A stretch of 15,712 bases of DNA from Negativicoccus succinicivorans. Lineage in GTDB: Bacteria; Bacillota; Negativicutes; Veillonellales; Negativicoccaceae. Shown in pieces: positions 6,885 to 13,526 of the stretch (its first letter is position 1; every line of letters starts with the position of its first letter). The notes beneath the pieces were generated by a model. The model saw only the letters and a program-made list of their open reading frames with translations, ran no database searches and was not told the origin of the DNA. A program made the translations under genes and the position numbers. The stretch spans positions 1 to 15,712 of the forward strand of contig NZ_JAHAHH010000022.1 of NCBI RefSeq assembly GCF_018373335.1, given 5' to 3'.

Positions 6885-7723
6885 AAGGTACATTATATTT
6901 AGTGCCGACACCGATCGGCAACTTGCAGGATATGACGTATCGCGCCGTCGCGATCTTGCGGGACGTGGCGCTGATCGCGTGCGAAGACACCCGTCATACT
7001 CGGCTTTTATGTCGTCATTATGAAATTACGACACCGCTTTTTTCCTACCATGAGCACAATAAAGATGCCGCCGGTCCGAAACTGATCGAGCGCCTGTTGG
7101 CGGGCGAGGATATCGCGCAGGTGAGTGACGCCGGCATGCCGGCGATCGCCGATCCGGGTAGCGATTTGGTGGAGCGGGCGGTGGCGGCGGGTATTACGAT
7201 CGTGCCGTTGCCCGGCGCGAATGCCGCGTTGACGGCCTTGATCGCCTCCGGCTTAGATACGAAAACATTTCGCTTCATCGGTTTTTTGCCGCGCACGAAA
7301 GCGAAGCGCGAGGCGTTGTTGGCGACGCTTACGGACGAACCCGCCACCTTGCTCTTTTATGAAGCGCCGCATCGGTTGGGAGAAACGCTCGCCGTTTTGC
7401 AAGCGACGCTGGGCGATCGTTCGGCGGTCATCGCGCGCGAACTTACGAAAAAATTTGAAACCTTTTATCGCGGGTCGCTGGCGCAACTCAGAGAGCACGC
7501 GGATATGAAAGCACCGCGCGGCGAATTCGTCATCATGATCGCCGGCGCGGAGCCTGCGGAAAAAGAAACGCTGGCGAAAGAATCATGGCCCCGAGCCGTT
7601 GCCGAATTGGTGGCGCAAGGTATAAAATACAGTGCGGCGTGTAAAGCCGTCGCGGAGCAGGCGGGCGTTTCCCGCCGTGAAGTTTATTCCCATTGTTTAT
7701 CTTTACAGAAAGAGGCTCATTAA
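6881..7723 (+). CDS. rsmI: 16S rRNA (cytidine-1402-2'-O)-methyltransferase
   Basis: Methylates the 2'-OH of C1402 in the decoding centre of 16S rRNA. 280 residues, typical for RsmI of the SAM-dependent tetrapyrrole methylase superfamily. Signatures in order: 'LYLVPTPIGNLQDMTYRAV' (5-23), 'IACEDTRHTRLL' (32-43), 'VSDAGMPAIADPGSDLV' (81-97), 'PLPGANAALTALIASGL' (109-125), 'FIGFLPR' (132-138) and 'LLFYEAPHRL'. It begins with TTG, set by AAAGGAAG at 6866-6873 seven bases upstream, and shares the TTGA overlap with the trmN6 stop. In Bacillus this gene (yabC) sits beside a GIY-YIG gene (yazA) and abrB; both are absent here. Its stop overlaps the metG start by one base (TAATG). Confidence 0.97.
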   Translation: MKGTLYLVPTPIGNLQDMTYRAVAILRDVALIACEDTRHTRLLCRHYEITTPLFSYHEHNKDAAGPKLIERLLAGEDIAQVSDAGMPAIADPGSDLVERAVAAGITIVPLPGANAALTALIASGLDTKTFRFIGFLPRTKAKREALLATLTDEPATLLFYEAPHRLGETLAVLQATLGDRSAVIARELTKKFETFYRGSLAQLREHADMKAPRGEFVIMIAGAEPAEKETLAKESWPRAVAELVAQGIKYSAACKAVAEQAGVSRREVYSHCLSLQKEAH

Positions 7724-9726
7724 TGGAACAAGCCCATAAGAAACCGACTTTTTATATCACGACGCCGATTTACTATCCGAGCGCGCAATTGCATATCGGC
7801 CACACCTACTGCACGACGCTCGCCGATGTCTTGGCGCGGTACCACCGCTTGAAAGGCGAAGACGTGTTTTTCCTGACGGGTTCGGATGAACACGGTCAAA
7901 AAATTCAACGCAAAGCCGAAGAAGCGGGCGTCACGCCGCAAGCCTACGTCGATCATATCGTGGCCGGTTTCCAGAAGCTGTGGAAAAAATTGAATATTAC
8001 CAATGATGATTTTGTCCGCACGACGGAAAAACGCCATGCGGAAGTGGTGCAGGCGCTGTTCCAAAAAGCCTACGACAAAGGCGATATTTATAAATCGCAG
8101 TACGAAGGCTGGTATTGCACGCCCGACGAAACGTTTTGGCCGGAAAATAAATTAGGTCCGGATCATACCTGTCCCGATTGCGGCCGTCCTGTCGAACTCG
8201 TCAAGGAGGAAAGCTATTTCTTCCGGATGAGTAATTACGCGGATCGCTGGTTGCAATTCATCGAAGAAAATCCGGATTTCATTCAGCCGGCGTCACGCCG
8301 CCATGAAATGATTGAATTCGTGAAAAGTGGTCTGGAAGATTTGAGCGTGTCGCGTTCGAGTTTCGATTGGGGCATTCCCGTACCCTTTGATGATAAACAT
8401 GTCGTTTACGTATGGTTTGACGCGCTCGCCAACTATTTGACGGGCATCGGCTACCTTGACGCGCCGGAAAAATTCGAGCATTATTGGCCGGCGGATCTGC
8501 ACCTGGTCGGCAAAGAAATCGTGCGTTTCCACGCCATTATCTGGCCGATCATGCTGATGAGCCTCGGCCTGCCCTTGCCGAAAAAAGTGTACGGCCACGG
8601 CTGGCTGATCGTCGACGGCGTGAAGATGAGCAAAAGCATCGGCAACGTTGTCGATCCGATGCCGCTGTTGGACGAATTCGGAGCGGACGCGATTCGCTAC
8701 TTCCTCACCACCGATATTTCGCTCGGTCAGGACGGTAATTTCAGTCGCGAACGTTTGATCAAAAAAACGAATTCGGATTTGGCGAATGACCTCGGTAATC
8801 TCTTGCATCGTACGCTGACGATGGTCGAAAAATATCGTGACGGCGTCGTCACGGCGACGGACGCGCCACTCGGCGCCGTAGTCGCGGACGCCAACGCGGC
8901 GTTGACGAAGCTGGCGCAAGAAACGGTCGCAAGCTATACGCGGGACATGGATAAGCTCGCGATGAATGACGCCTTCAAGGCGGTTTGGGTATATGTCCGC
9001 GCGTTGAATAAATATATCGACACGACAGAACCGTGGAAATTAAGCAAAGGAACGGCGCCGGCTGACTTGGACAGCGTTCTTTACCACCTTGTCGACGGTC
9101 TGCGCACGGTCGCCATTTTGGTAGCGCCGCTGATTCCGCAGGCGGCGGAAAACATGTGGGCGCAACTGGGTTTGACGGATTTCGCCGCCGCGCGTCTTGA
9201 CGGAGCGGCGCCGGAAACGTATCCGAGCGGCACGACCGTGCATAAAACGCAACCCTTATTCCCGCGCCATGAATTGGACACTGTTACGGAGGAGAAAAAA
9301 TTGACGGAAGAAACGAAACCGACGAAACCGACGCAAGCGGCTGCGGCGAAAGCGCAGCAAGCAACCGTCGCCAAAGACGACAAGCAAACGGCCGCGGACG
9401 AAAAACCGCAGATTACGATTGACGATTTCGCGAAATTGGATTTGCGCGTCGCGGAAGTGCTCGCTTGTGAAAAGGTAGAAAAAGCGGATAAATTATTGCA
9501 TTTGACGGTGACCTTGGGCGATGAAGAACGCAGCATCGTGAGCGGTATCGCGCAGCATTATCAACCGGAAGAACTGGTCGGTAAACATGTGATTGTGGTG
9601 ACCAATCTGAAACCGGTCAAATTGCGCGGCGTATTGTCGCAGGGCATGATTTTGGCCGGTTCGCAAGACGGCGCGTTGCATGTTCCGTTCCTGCCGGATC
9701 TGCCGGCCGGGAGTCGGGTGAAATAA
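7723..9726 (+). CDS. metG: Methionyl-tRNA synthetase with C-terminal tRNA-binding domain
   Basis: Class I synthetase that charges tRNA-Met. 667 residues from ATG 7723, preceded by AGAAAGAGG at 7707-7715. The catalytic domain shows 'HIGH' at 24-27 and 'KMSKS' at 301-305. A connective-peptide zinc knuckle has Cys132, Cys150 and Cys153; the place usually held by a fourth Cys (the 'CTPCE' type) reads 'CTPDE', so Asp135 may take its role or metal binding is altered. An Ala/Lys/Thr-rich linker (about 520-565) leads to a Trbp111-like OB-fold tRNA-binding domain ('FAKLDLRVAEV' through 'LRGVLSQGMILAG') at about 568-667, which in this family also serves dimerisation. The full two-domain form matches Bacillus MetS. 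Part of the holB operon. Confidence 0.98.
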   Translation: MEQAHKKPTFYITTPIYYPSAQLHIGHTYCTTLADVLARYHRLKGEDVFFLTGSDEHGQKIQRKAEEAGVTPQAYVDHIVAGFQKLWKKLNITNDDFVRTTEKRHAEVVQALFQKAYDKGDIYKSQYEGWYCTPDETFWPENKLGPDHTCPDCGRPVELVKEESYFFRMSNYADRWLQFIEENPDFIQPASRRHEMIEFVKSGLEDLSVSRSSFDWGIPVPFDDKHVVYVWFDALANYLTGIGYLDAPEKFEHYWPADLHLVGKEIVRFHAIIWPIMLMSLGLPLPKKVYGHGWLIVDGVKMSKSIGNVVDPMPLLDEFGADAIRYFLTTDISLGQDGNFSRERLIKKTNSDLANDLGNLLHRTLTMVEKYRDGVVTATDAPLGAVVADANAALTKLAQETVASYTRDMDKLAMNDAFKAVWVYVRALNKYIDTTEPWKLSKGTAPADLDSVLYHLVDGLRTVAILVAPLIPQAAENMWAQLGLTDFAAARLDGAAPETYPSGTTVHKTQPLFPRHELDTVTEEKKLTEETKPTKPTQAAAAKAQQATVAKDDKQTAADEKPQITIDDFAKLDLRVAEVLACEKVEKADKLLHLTVTLGDEERSIVSGIAQHYQPEELVGKHVIVVTNLKPVKLRGVLSQGMILAGSQDGALHVPFLPDLPAGSRVK

Positions 9727-9727
9727 A

Positions 9728-10498
9728 ATGCTGTTCGATACGCATGCCCATCTTTACGATGAAAAATTTCAGTACGATCGCGAGGAAATGATCGCCGACG
9801 TATTGAAAACGGTCGAGCATGTGGTCATTCCCGCCGAAGACAGGAAAACCGGCGCGCAAGCGTTGGCGCTGGCGGAACAATACCCCGCGTTTTATTGCGC
9901 GGTGGGCGTGCATCCGCACTTGGCCGCGGCGATGACGGAAGAAGATTTCGCGCAAATCAAAACATGGGCGCAAACGGAGAAAAAAGTAGTCGCCATCGGT
10001 GAGATCGGACTCGATTACTACTACGACAACAGTCCGCGGGACATTCAGCAGGAGGTTTTTCGCCGCTTTGTGAAATTGGGGATCGAGCTGGACTTGCCGA
10101 TCATCATTCACGATCGCGACGCGCACGGCGACACCCTGCGGATTTTACAGGAAGAGGCGCATCCTCGTCTGCGCGGTATTTTGCACTGCTACAGCGGCAG
10201 TTATGAAATGGCCGCCGAATTATTGAAATTGGGCTTTTACATTTCCTTTTCCGGTACCGTAGTGTTCCCGAAAAGCACGAAATTAAAAGATGTGGCGCGG
10301 CGTCTGCCGCTTGATCGTCTGTTGATCGAAACGGACAGTCCCTATCTCACGCCGCCGCCCTTCCGCGGTCGGCGCAACGATCCGACGCGCGTGTACTACG
10401 TCGCGGAAGAACTCGCCCGTTTGCATGATATGCCGGTCGAAGAAATGATCGAAACTACTTCTCGCAACGCGAAAACGATTTACCGCATCAACGATTAA
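9728..10498 (+). CDS. tatD: TatD-family metal-dependent deoxyribonuclease
   Basis: 256-residue TIM-barrel hydrolase (YabD in Bacillus) using two metal ions. Family members are 3'-5' DNA exonucleases linked to repair and DNA turnover. Metal ligands seen: His6 and His8 in 'DTHAHLY', Glu92 in 'AIGEIGLDYYYD', His128 in 'IIHDRDA', His153 in 'GILHCYSGS' and Asp203 in 'LLIETDSPYLTPPP'. 'GVHPH' at 60-64 is also typical. Only one base separates it from the metG stop, with only a distant GGGAG at 9709-9713, so it probably depends on reinitiation after metG. A terminator begins inside its stop codon and closes the operon. Confidence 0.96.
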   Translation: MLFDTHAHLYDEKFQYDREEMIADVLKTVEHVVIPAEDRKTGAQALALAEQYPAFYCAVGVHPHLAAAMTEEDFAQIKTWAQTEKKVVAIGEIGLDYYYDNSPRDIQQEVFRRFVKLGIELDLPIIIHDRDAHGDTLRILQEEAHPRLRGILHCYSGSYEMAAELLKLGFYISFSGTVVFPKSTKLKDVARRLPLDRLLIETDSPYLTPPPFRGRRNDPTRVYYVAEELARLHDMPVEEMIETTSRNAKTIYRIND

Positions 10499-10523
10499 AG
10501 AACCCGTTCGCGGGTTCTTTTTT
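10497..10523 (+). terminator. Rho-independent terminator ending the holB-tatD operon
   Basis: Perfect 10-bp stem AAAGAACCCG / CGGGTTCTTT with a TTCG tetraloop and a six-T run at 10518-10523. It starts inside the tatD stop codon. Confidence 0.93.
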
Positions 10524-10576
10524 ATTTGCTGAAACTGTCGTGAATGAATTTTTGCGGAAAACACGCGATTAAATGC

Positions 10577-10605
10577 TGGACTTTTTTCATTATTTCTTGT
10601 AAAAT
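10577..10605 (+). promoter_or_regulatory. Predicted promoter of the ABC importer operon
   Basis: TGGACT at 10577-10582 (4 of 6) and TAAAAT at 10600-10605 (5 of 6), spaced by 17 bases, in an AT-rich stretch. Transcription would begin near 10612, giving a leader of about 97 bases. Confidence 0.65.
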
Positions 10606-10614
10606 ACTGTTCAA

Positions 10615-10632
10615 CTATCTTTTGACAGATAG
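10615..10632. promoter_or_regulatory. Inverted repeat at the predicted transcription start
   Basis: CTATCT and AGATAG are perfect arms around a 6-base spacer. Lying just after the predicted start site, it could be an operator or a 5' RNA hairpin that protects the transcript. Only the symmetry is seen; the role is inference. Confidence 0.4.
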
Positions 10633-10649
10633 CGCATTGTAGCATAGGC

Positions 10650-10696
10650 AAGATGGCAGCATGGGTAAGATGGCAGTATTCGTAGCAGAGTAGCAG
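10650..10696 (+). repeat. Short direct repeats in the importer leader
   Basis: AAGATGGCAG occurs at 10650-10659 and 10667-10676 (period 17). GTAGCAG occurs at 10682-10688 and 10690-10696 (period 8). In addition GCAGCATGGGTA at 10656-10667 recurs exactly at 10736-10747, inside the signal-peptide part of the lipoprotein gene, and is followed in both places by a near-identical stretch. Confidence 0.7.
10653..10685 (+). CDS. Possible leader peptide MAAWVRWQYS with two Trp codons
   Basis: A ten-codon open frame between the predicted promoter and the lipoprotein gene: ATG, then Ala-Ala-Trp-Val-Arg-Trp-Gln-Tyr-Ser and TAG, ending 23 bases before the lipoprotein start. Two Trp and one Tyr in ten codons would suit a sensor of aromatic amino acid supply in front of a TrpX-type importer. 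Against it: only a weak purine stretch (AGGCAAG, 10646-10652) precedes the ATG, no terminator follows, and the sequence partly repeats the signal-peptide coding region, so it may be a by-product of duplication. Confidence 0.3.
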   Translation: MAAWVRWQYS

Positions 10697-10708
10697 GGAA
10701 GGATGAGA

Positions 10709-11704
10709 ATGATGGAAAAAAACCGTCTCAAAAAAGCAGCATGGGTAGGATTGGCAGGAATACTATTGTGCGGCGTGCTCGCAGGATGTGGAGCCACTGC
10801 CGAACATAAACAAAGCGGTACACCGTATTCGGTCGGATTGGTGCAGATTGTGCAGCATCCGGCGCTCGATGAAGCGGCTCGCGGCATTGCTGACGGCATG
10901 ACGCAGGCAGGGCTGAAAATGGGCACTGATTATACGCTGGAGAGCCAAAACGCTCAAGGCGATCAGTCTAACTTGGATACGATTGTGCGGCATTTTTTAT
11001 TTAGCAAAAAACAATTAATTTACGCGGTGGCCACGCCGGCGGCGCAAGCGGTAGCGAACGCCACGCATGAAATACCGGTGGTAGCGACGGCGGTGACGGA
11101 TTTCGCGGCGGCGGGACTTGTCAAAGACGAGTCGCGACCGCAAACGAATGTGACCGGCACCGGCGACCGCACCGACTTGAAGGCGCAATTGGATTTGATG
11201 CGGAAATTGACGCCGCAGGTCAAAACATTGGGCGTCATCTATAATGCGGGCGAGGTCAACTCCGAACTGCAAGTGCAGGCATTGGAGCCGGCGGCGCAAG
11301 CACTGGGCATGACCGTGAAAAAATTTACGGTGGCGTCGGTGAACGACATCCCGCAAACCGCGCAGCAGATGACGGGTGAAGTCGACGCGGTATACGTGCC
11401 GACGGATAATGTGGTGGCGTCTGCGTTACCGGCGTTGATCGCGGTGACGAACGAAAAGAACATACCCGTCTACGGCGCCGAGATCGCGCACGTGAAAAAC
11501 GGCGCGTTGGCGTCGGTTTCCGTAGATTACTACAAGCTCGGTTTGCGGGCGGGCATGATGGGCGCGCAAATTCTCAAGGGCGAAGCGAAACCGGAAACCA
11601 TGCCGATTGAAACGCAAACGGAACTCGTTCCCGTGCTGAACCGCGCGCAGGCGGAATTGTTGGGCATTACCGTGCCGTCGGATATCGGTTTTACGGAAGT
11701 ATAG
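10709..11704 (+). CDS. ABC transporter substrate-binding lipoprotein, TrpX/ABC_sub_bind family
   Basis: 331 residues from ATG 10709, chosen because GGGAAGG at 10696-10702 then lies 6 bases upstream; ATGs at 10703 and 10712 are in the same frame but less well spaced. A lipoprotein signal 'KKAAWVGLAGILLCGVLAGC' ends in the lipobox LAGC, with Cys27 as the lipid attachment site. The mature part has the two-lobed layout of the PF04392 family: 'VGLVQIVQHPALDEAARGI', 'AQGDQSNLDTIV', 'VATPAAQAVANAT..IPVVATAVTD', 'NVTGTGD', 'TLGVIYNAGEVNS', 'DAVYVPTDNVVASALPAL', 'GALASVSVDYYKLGLRAG'. It resembles the tryptophan-binding TrpX of streptococci as I recall it. Tryptophan is the best guess for the ligand but is not proven by sequence. 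Confidence 0.88.
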   Translation: MMEKNRLKKAAWVGLAGILLCGVLAGCGATAEHKQSGTPYSVGLVQIVQHPALDEAARGIADGMTQAGLKMGTDYTLESQNAQGDQSNLDTIVRHFLFSKKQLIYAVATPAAQAVANATHEIPVVATAVTDFAAAGLVKDESRPQTNVTGTGDRTDLKAQLDLMRKLTPQVKTLGVIYNAGEVNSELQVQALEPAAQALGMTVKKFTVASVNDIPQTAQQMTGEVDAVYVPTDNVVASALPALIAVTNEKNIPVYGAEIAHVKNGALASVSVDYYKLGLRAGMMGAQILKGEAKPETMPIETQTELVPVLNRAQAELLGITVPSDIGFTEV

Positions 11705-11726
11705 GAACGCGAAAAGGAGAACGAAT

Positions 11727-12605
11727 TTGAGTTTACTCATAGCCACTTTAGCGCAGGGATTGATTTGGTCGCTCCTGGCGCTCGGCGTATTTTTGACATT
11801 TCGAGTATTGGACATCGCCGATCTTTCCGTGGAGGGAACCTTTCCTCTCGGCGCGGCGGTCGCGGCGATGTGGATCGCGGGCGGCGGCTCTCCCTGGACG
11901 GCGCTGCTCTTATCACTCGCGGCGGGAGCGGCGGCCGGTACGGTCACCGCGCTCTTGCATACGAAACTGAAAATCCCCGCGCTCTTGGCCGGTATTTTAA
12001 CGATGATCGCGCTTTACTCCGTGAATTTGCATGTTATGGGGAAAGCGAATATTTCTTTATTGCGCGCGCGTACTGTTTTTACTGACTTGGCCGGCGGCTT
12101 CGTGCCGCCAATGTGGACGCCCTTTCTGACCGGACTCGCGTTGGCGGGCGGTTTCGGTTTGCTGCTGTACTGGTTTTTCGGCACCGAACTCGGCACGGCG
12201 ATTCGCGCGACGGGCAATAATCCGCGCATGATTCGCGCGCTCGGCGTCAATACGGACGGCATGATCGTGTTGGGCATGTTGTTGAGCAACGCGTTGGTCG
12301 CGCTCTGCGGCGCTTTCGTCGCGCAGAGTCAGGGGTTCGCCGACGTCGGCATGGGCATCGGTACGATCGTGATCGGTCTGGCGGCCGTCATTATCGGTGA
12401 AGTGCTCTTTGGCCGGTCCAGTTTTAAAAACAGTCTTTGCTCTGTTGTTTTGGGTTCGATTATGTATCGCATCGTGATCGCGGTTGTCTTGTACATGGGC
12501 ATGCCGCCGAACGATTTGAAACTGTTTACCGCTGTTTTGGTGGCGTTGGCCTTGGCCTTGCCGTTGGTGCAAAAACAATGGTCGGCCGGGAAGCGAGGTG
12601 CCTGA
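11727..12605 (+). CDS. ABC transporter permease (BPD_transp_2 type, TrpY-like)
   Basis: 292-residue inner-membrane protein with many hydrophobic helices, the permease that pairs with ABC_sub_bind lipoproteins and belongs to the branched-chain/sugar permease fold. Seen: 'LIWSLLALGVFLTFRVLDIADLS', 'GTFPLGAAVAAM', the glycine/alanine-rich helices up to about 75, 'IPALLAGILTMIALYSVNL', the conserved cytoplasmic loop 'GTELGTAIRATGNNPRMIRA' where the ATPase docks, and 'VIGLAAVIIGEVLFG'. It begins with TTG at 11727, set by AAGGAGA at 11714-11720 with 6 bases between. Its TGA stop overlaps the ATG of the ATPase gene by one base, so the two are translationally coupled. Confidence 0.92.
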   Translation: MSLLIATLAQGLIWSLLALGVFLTFRVLDIADLSVEGTFPLGAAVAAMWIAGGGSPWTALLLSLAAGAAAGTVTALLHTKLKIPALLAGILTMIALYSVNLHVMGKANISLLRARTVFTDLAGGFVPPMWTPFLTGLALAGGFGLLLYWFFGTELGTAIRATGNNPRMIRALGVNTDGMIVLGMLLSNALVALCGAFVAQSQGFADVGMGIGTIVIGLAAVIIGEVLFGRSSFKNSLCSVVLGSIMYRIVIAVVLYMGMPPNDLKLFTAVLVALALALPLVQKQWSAGKRGA

Positions 12606-13393
12606 TGCTTCATGTGACGAACCTCAAAAAAACATTTTTCCCCGGCTCGGTCAATGCGAAAGTCGCGTTAGACGGCTGCGATTTGCATTTACAACCCGGC
12701 GACTTCTGCACGATGATTGGCGGCAACGGCGCGGGCAAATCCACCCTTTTGAACGCGATCGCCGGCGTGTTTCCCGTCGATGACGGACAAATCATCATTG
12801 ACGGTCGCGATGTGACCGCTTGTTCGGAACATCGTCGCGCGCGTTACATCGGTCGCGTGTTTCAAGACCCGCTGCAAGGCACGGCGGGCGGCATGATGGT
12901 GGAAGAAAATTTAATACTCGCGGCGAAACGAGGTTTGCCGCTCTCTCTGCGTTGGGCGTTCAGCAACGACAAGCGGGAGCATTATCGCGAACTTTTGGCG
13001 ACGCTGGGCTTAGGCTTGGAAGATCGTCTGTTCACGCGCATGGAACTTTTATCGGGCGGACAACGCCAGGCTATTACCTTATTGATGGCGACCTTGCAAC
13101 GACCGAAACTCTTGCTTTTGGATGAACCGACCGCCGCGTTGGATCCGAAAACGGCGGCGAAAGTATTGGCGCTCACCGATCGTATCGTGCGCGAGCATCA
13201 ACTCACCACGTTGATGATCACCCACAATATGCGCGACGCCTTGCGCTTGGGCAATCGTCTGATCATGATGCATCAGGGACGCATTATTTGGGACGTACAA
13301 GGCGAGGAGAAAGCGCGACTTACCGTCACCGACGTGTTGGAACAATTTGAAGAAACCGCGGCGTCGTTCAGTGACAGCATGGTCTTGGCATAA
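12605..13393 (+). CDS. ABC transporter ATP-binding protein (TrpZ-like)
   Basis: 262-residue nucleotide-binding subunit that powers the importer. The start is ATG 12605, one base inside the permease stop, with GAGGTG at 12595-12600; the frame stays open upstream to 12437 but only inside the permease gene. Complete motif set: Walker A 'GGNGAGKST' at 39-47, Q-loop 'VFQDP' with Gln87, ABC signature 'LSGGQRQ' at 149-155, Walker B 'LLLLDEP' with Asp173/Glu174, D-loop 'AALD' and switch His207 in 'MITHNM'. All residues for ATP hydrolysis are present. Together with the two preceding genes this makes a full importer; the operon ends at the palindromic terminator just after it. Confidence 0.95.
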   Translation: MLHVTNLKKTFFPGSVNAKVALDGCDLHLQPGDFCTMIGGNGAGKSTLLNAIAGVFPVDDGQIIIDGRDVTACSEHRRARYIGRVFQDPLQGTAGGMMVEENLILAAKRGLPLSLRWAFSNDKREHYRELLATLGLGLEDRLFTRMELLSGGQRQAITLLMATLQRPKLLLLDEPTAALDPKTAAKVLALTDRIVREHQLTTLMITHNMRDALRLGNRLIMMHQGRIIWDVQGEEKARLTVTDVLEQFEETAASFSDSMVLA

Positions 13394-13420
13394 AAAGAGC
13401 GTCGATCGACGCTCTTTTTT
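13392..13420 (+). terminator. Rho-independent terminator ending the ABC importer operon
   Basis: A perfect palindrome: stem AAAAAGAGCGTC / GACGCTCTTTTT around GATC, starting inside the stop codon and followed by a six-T run at 13415-13420. Because of its A and T flanks it could work in both directions. Confidence 0.93.
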
Positions 13421-13467
13421 GTCGCGTCATTATTTTTCGGCGATGGTCGCGCGATATCGCATGCGTA

Positions 13468-13495
13468 GTGAAAAACGCGGCCCGTATGCTATAAT
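13468..13495 (+). promoter_or_regulatory. Predicted extended -10 promoter for the DUF3825 gene
   Basis: GTGAAA at 13468-13473 (4 of 6), a 16-base spacer and TGCTATAAT with a perfect TATAAT at 13490-13495. The leader would be about 25 bases. Confidence 0.72.
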
Positions 13496-13526
13496 AAACG
13501 GGTATACACAGATAAGGAGGTGTCCT

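Noticed and set aside
10612..10708. A T-box riboswitch ahead of the importer
   Set aside because: The leader is about 97 bases, too short for a T-box, has no typical AGGGUGGNACCGCG-like segment and no terminator before the gene.
12437..12604. An upstream extension of the ABC ATPase gene inside the permease gene
   Set aside because: ATPases of this type begin right before the first strand ('LHVTNLKK'); ATG 12605 with GAGGTG and the TGATG junction fits.
13347..13526. An upstream extension of the DUF3825 gene across the terminator
   Set aside because: It would run through the importer terminator and its own promoter; GTG 13527 has an ideal ribosome binding site.
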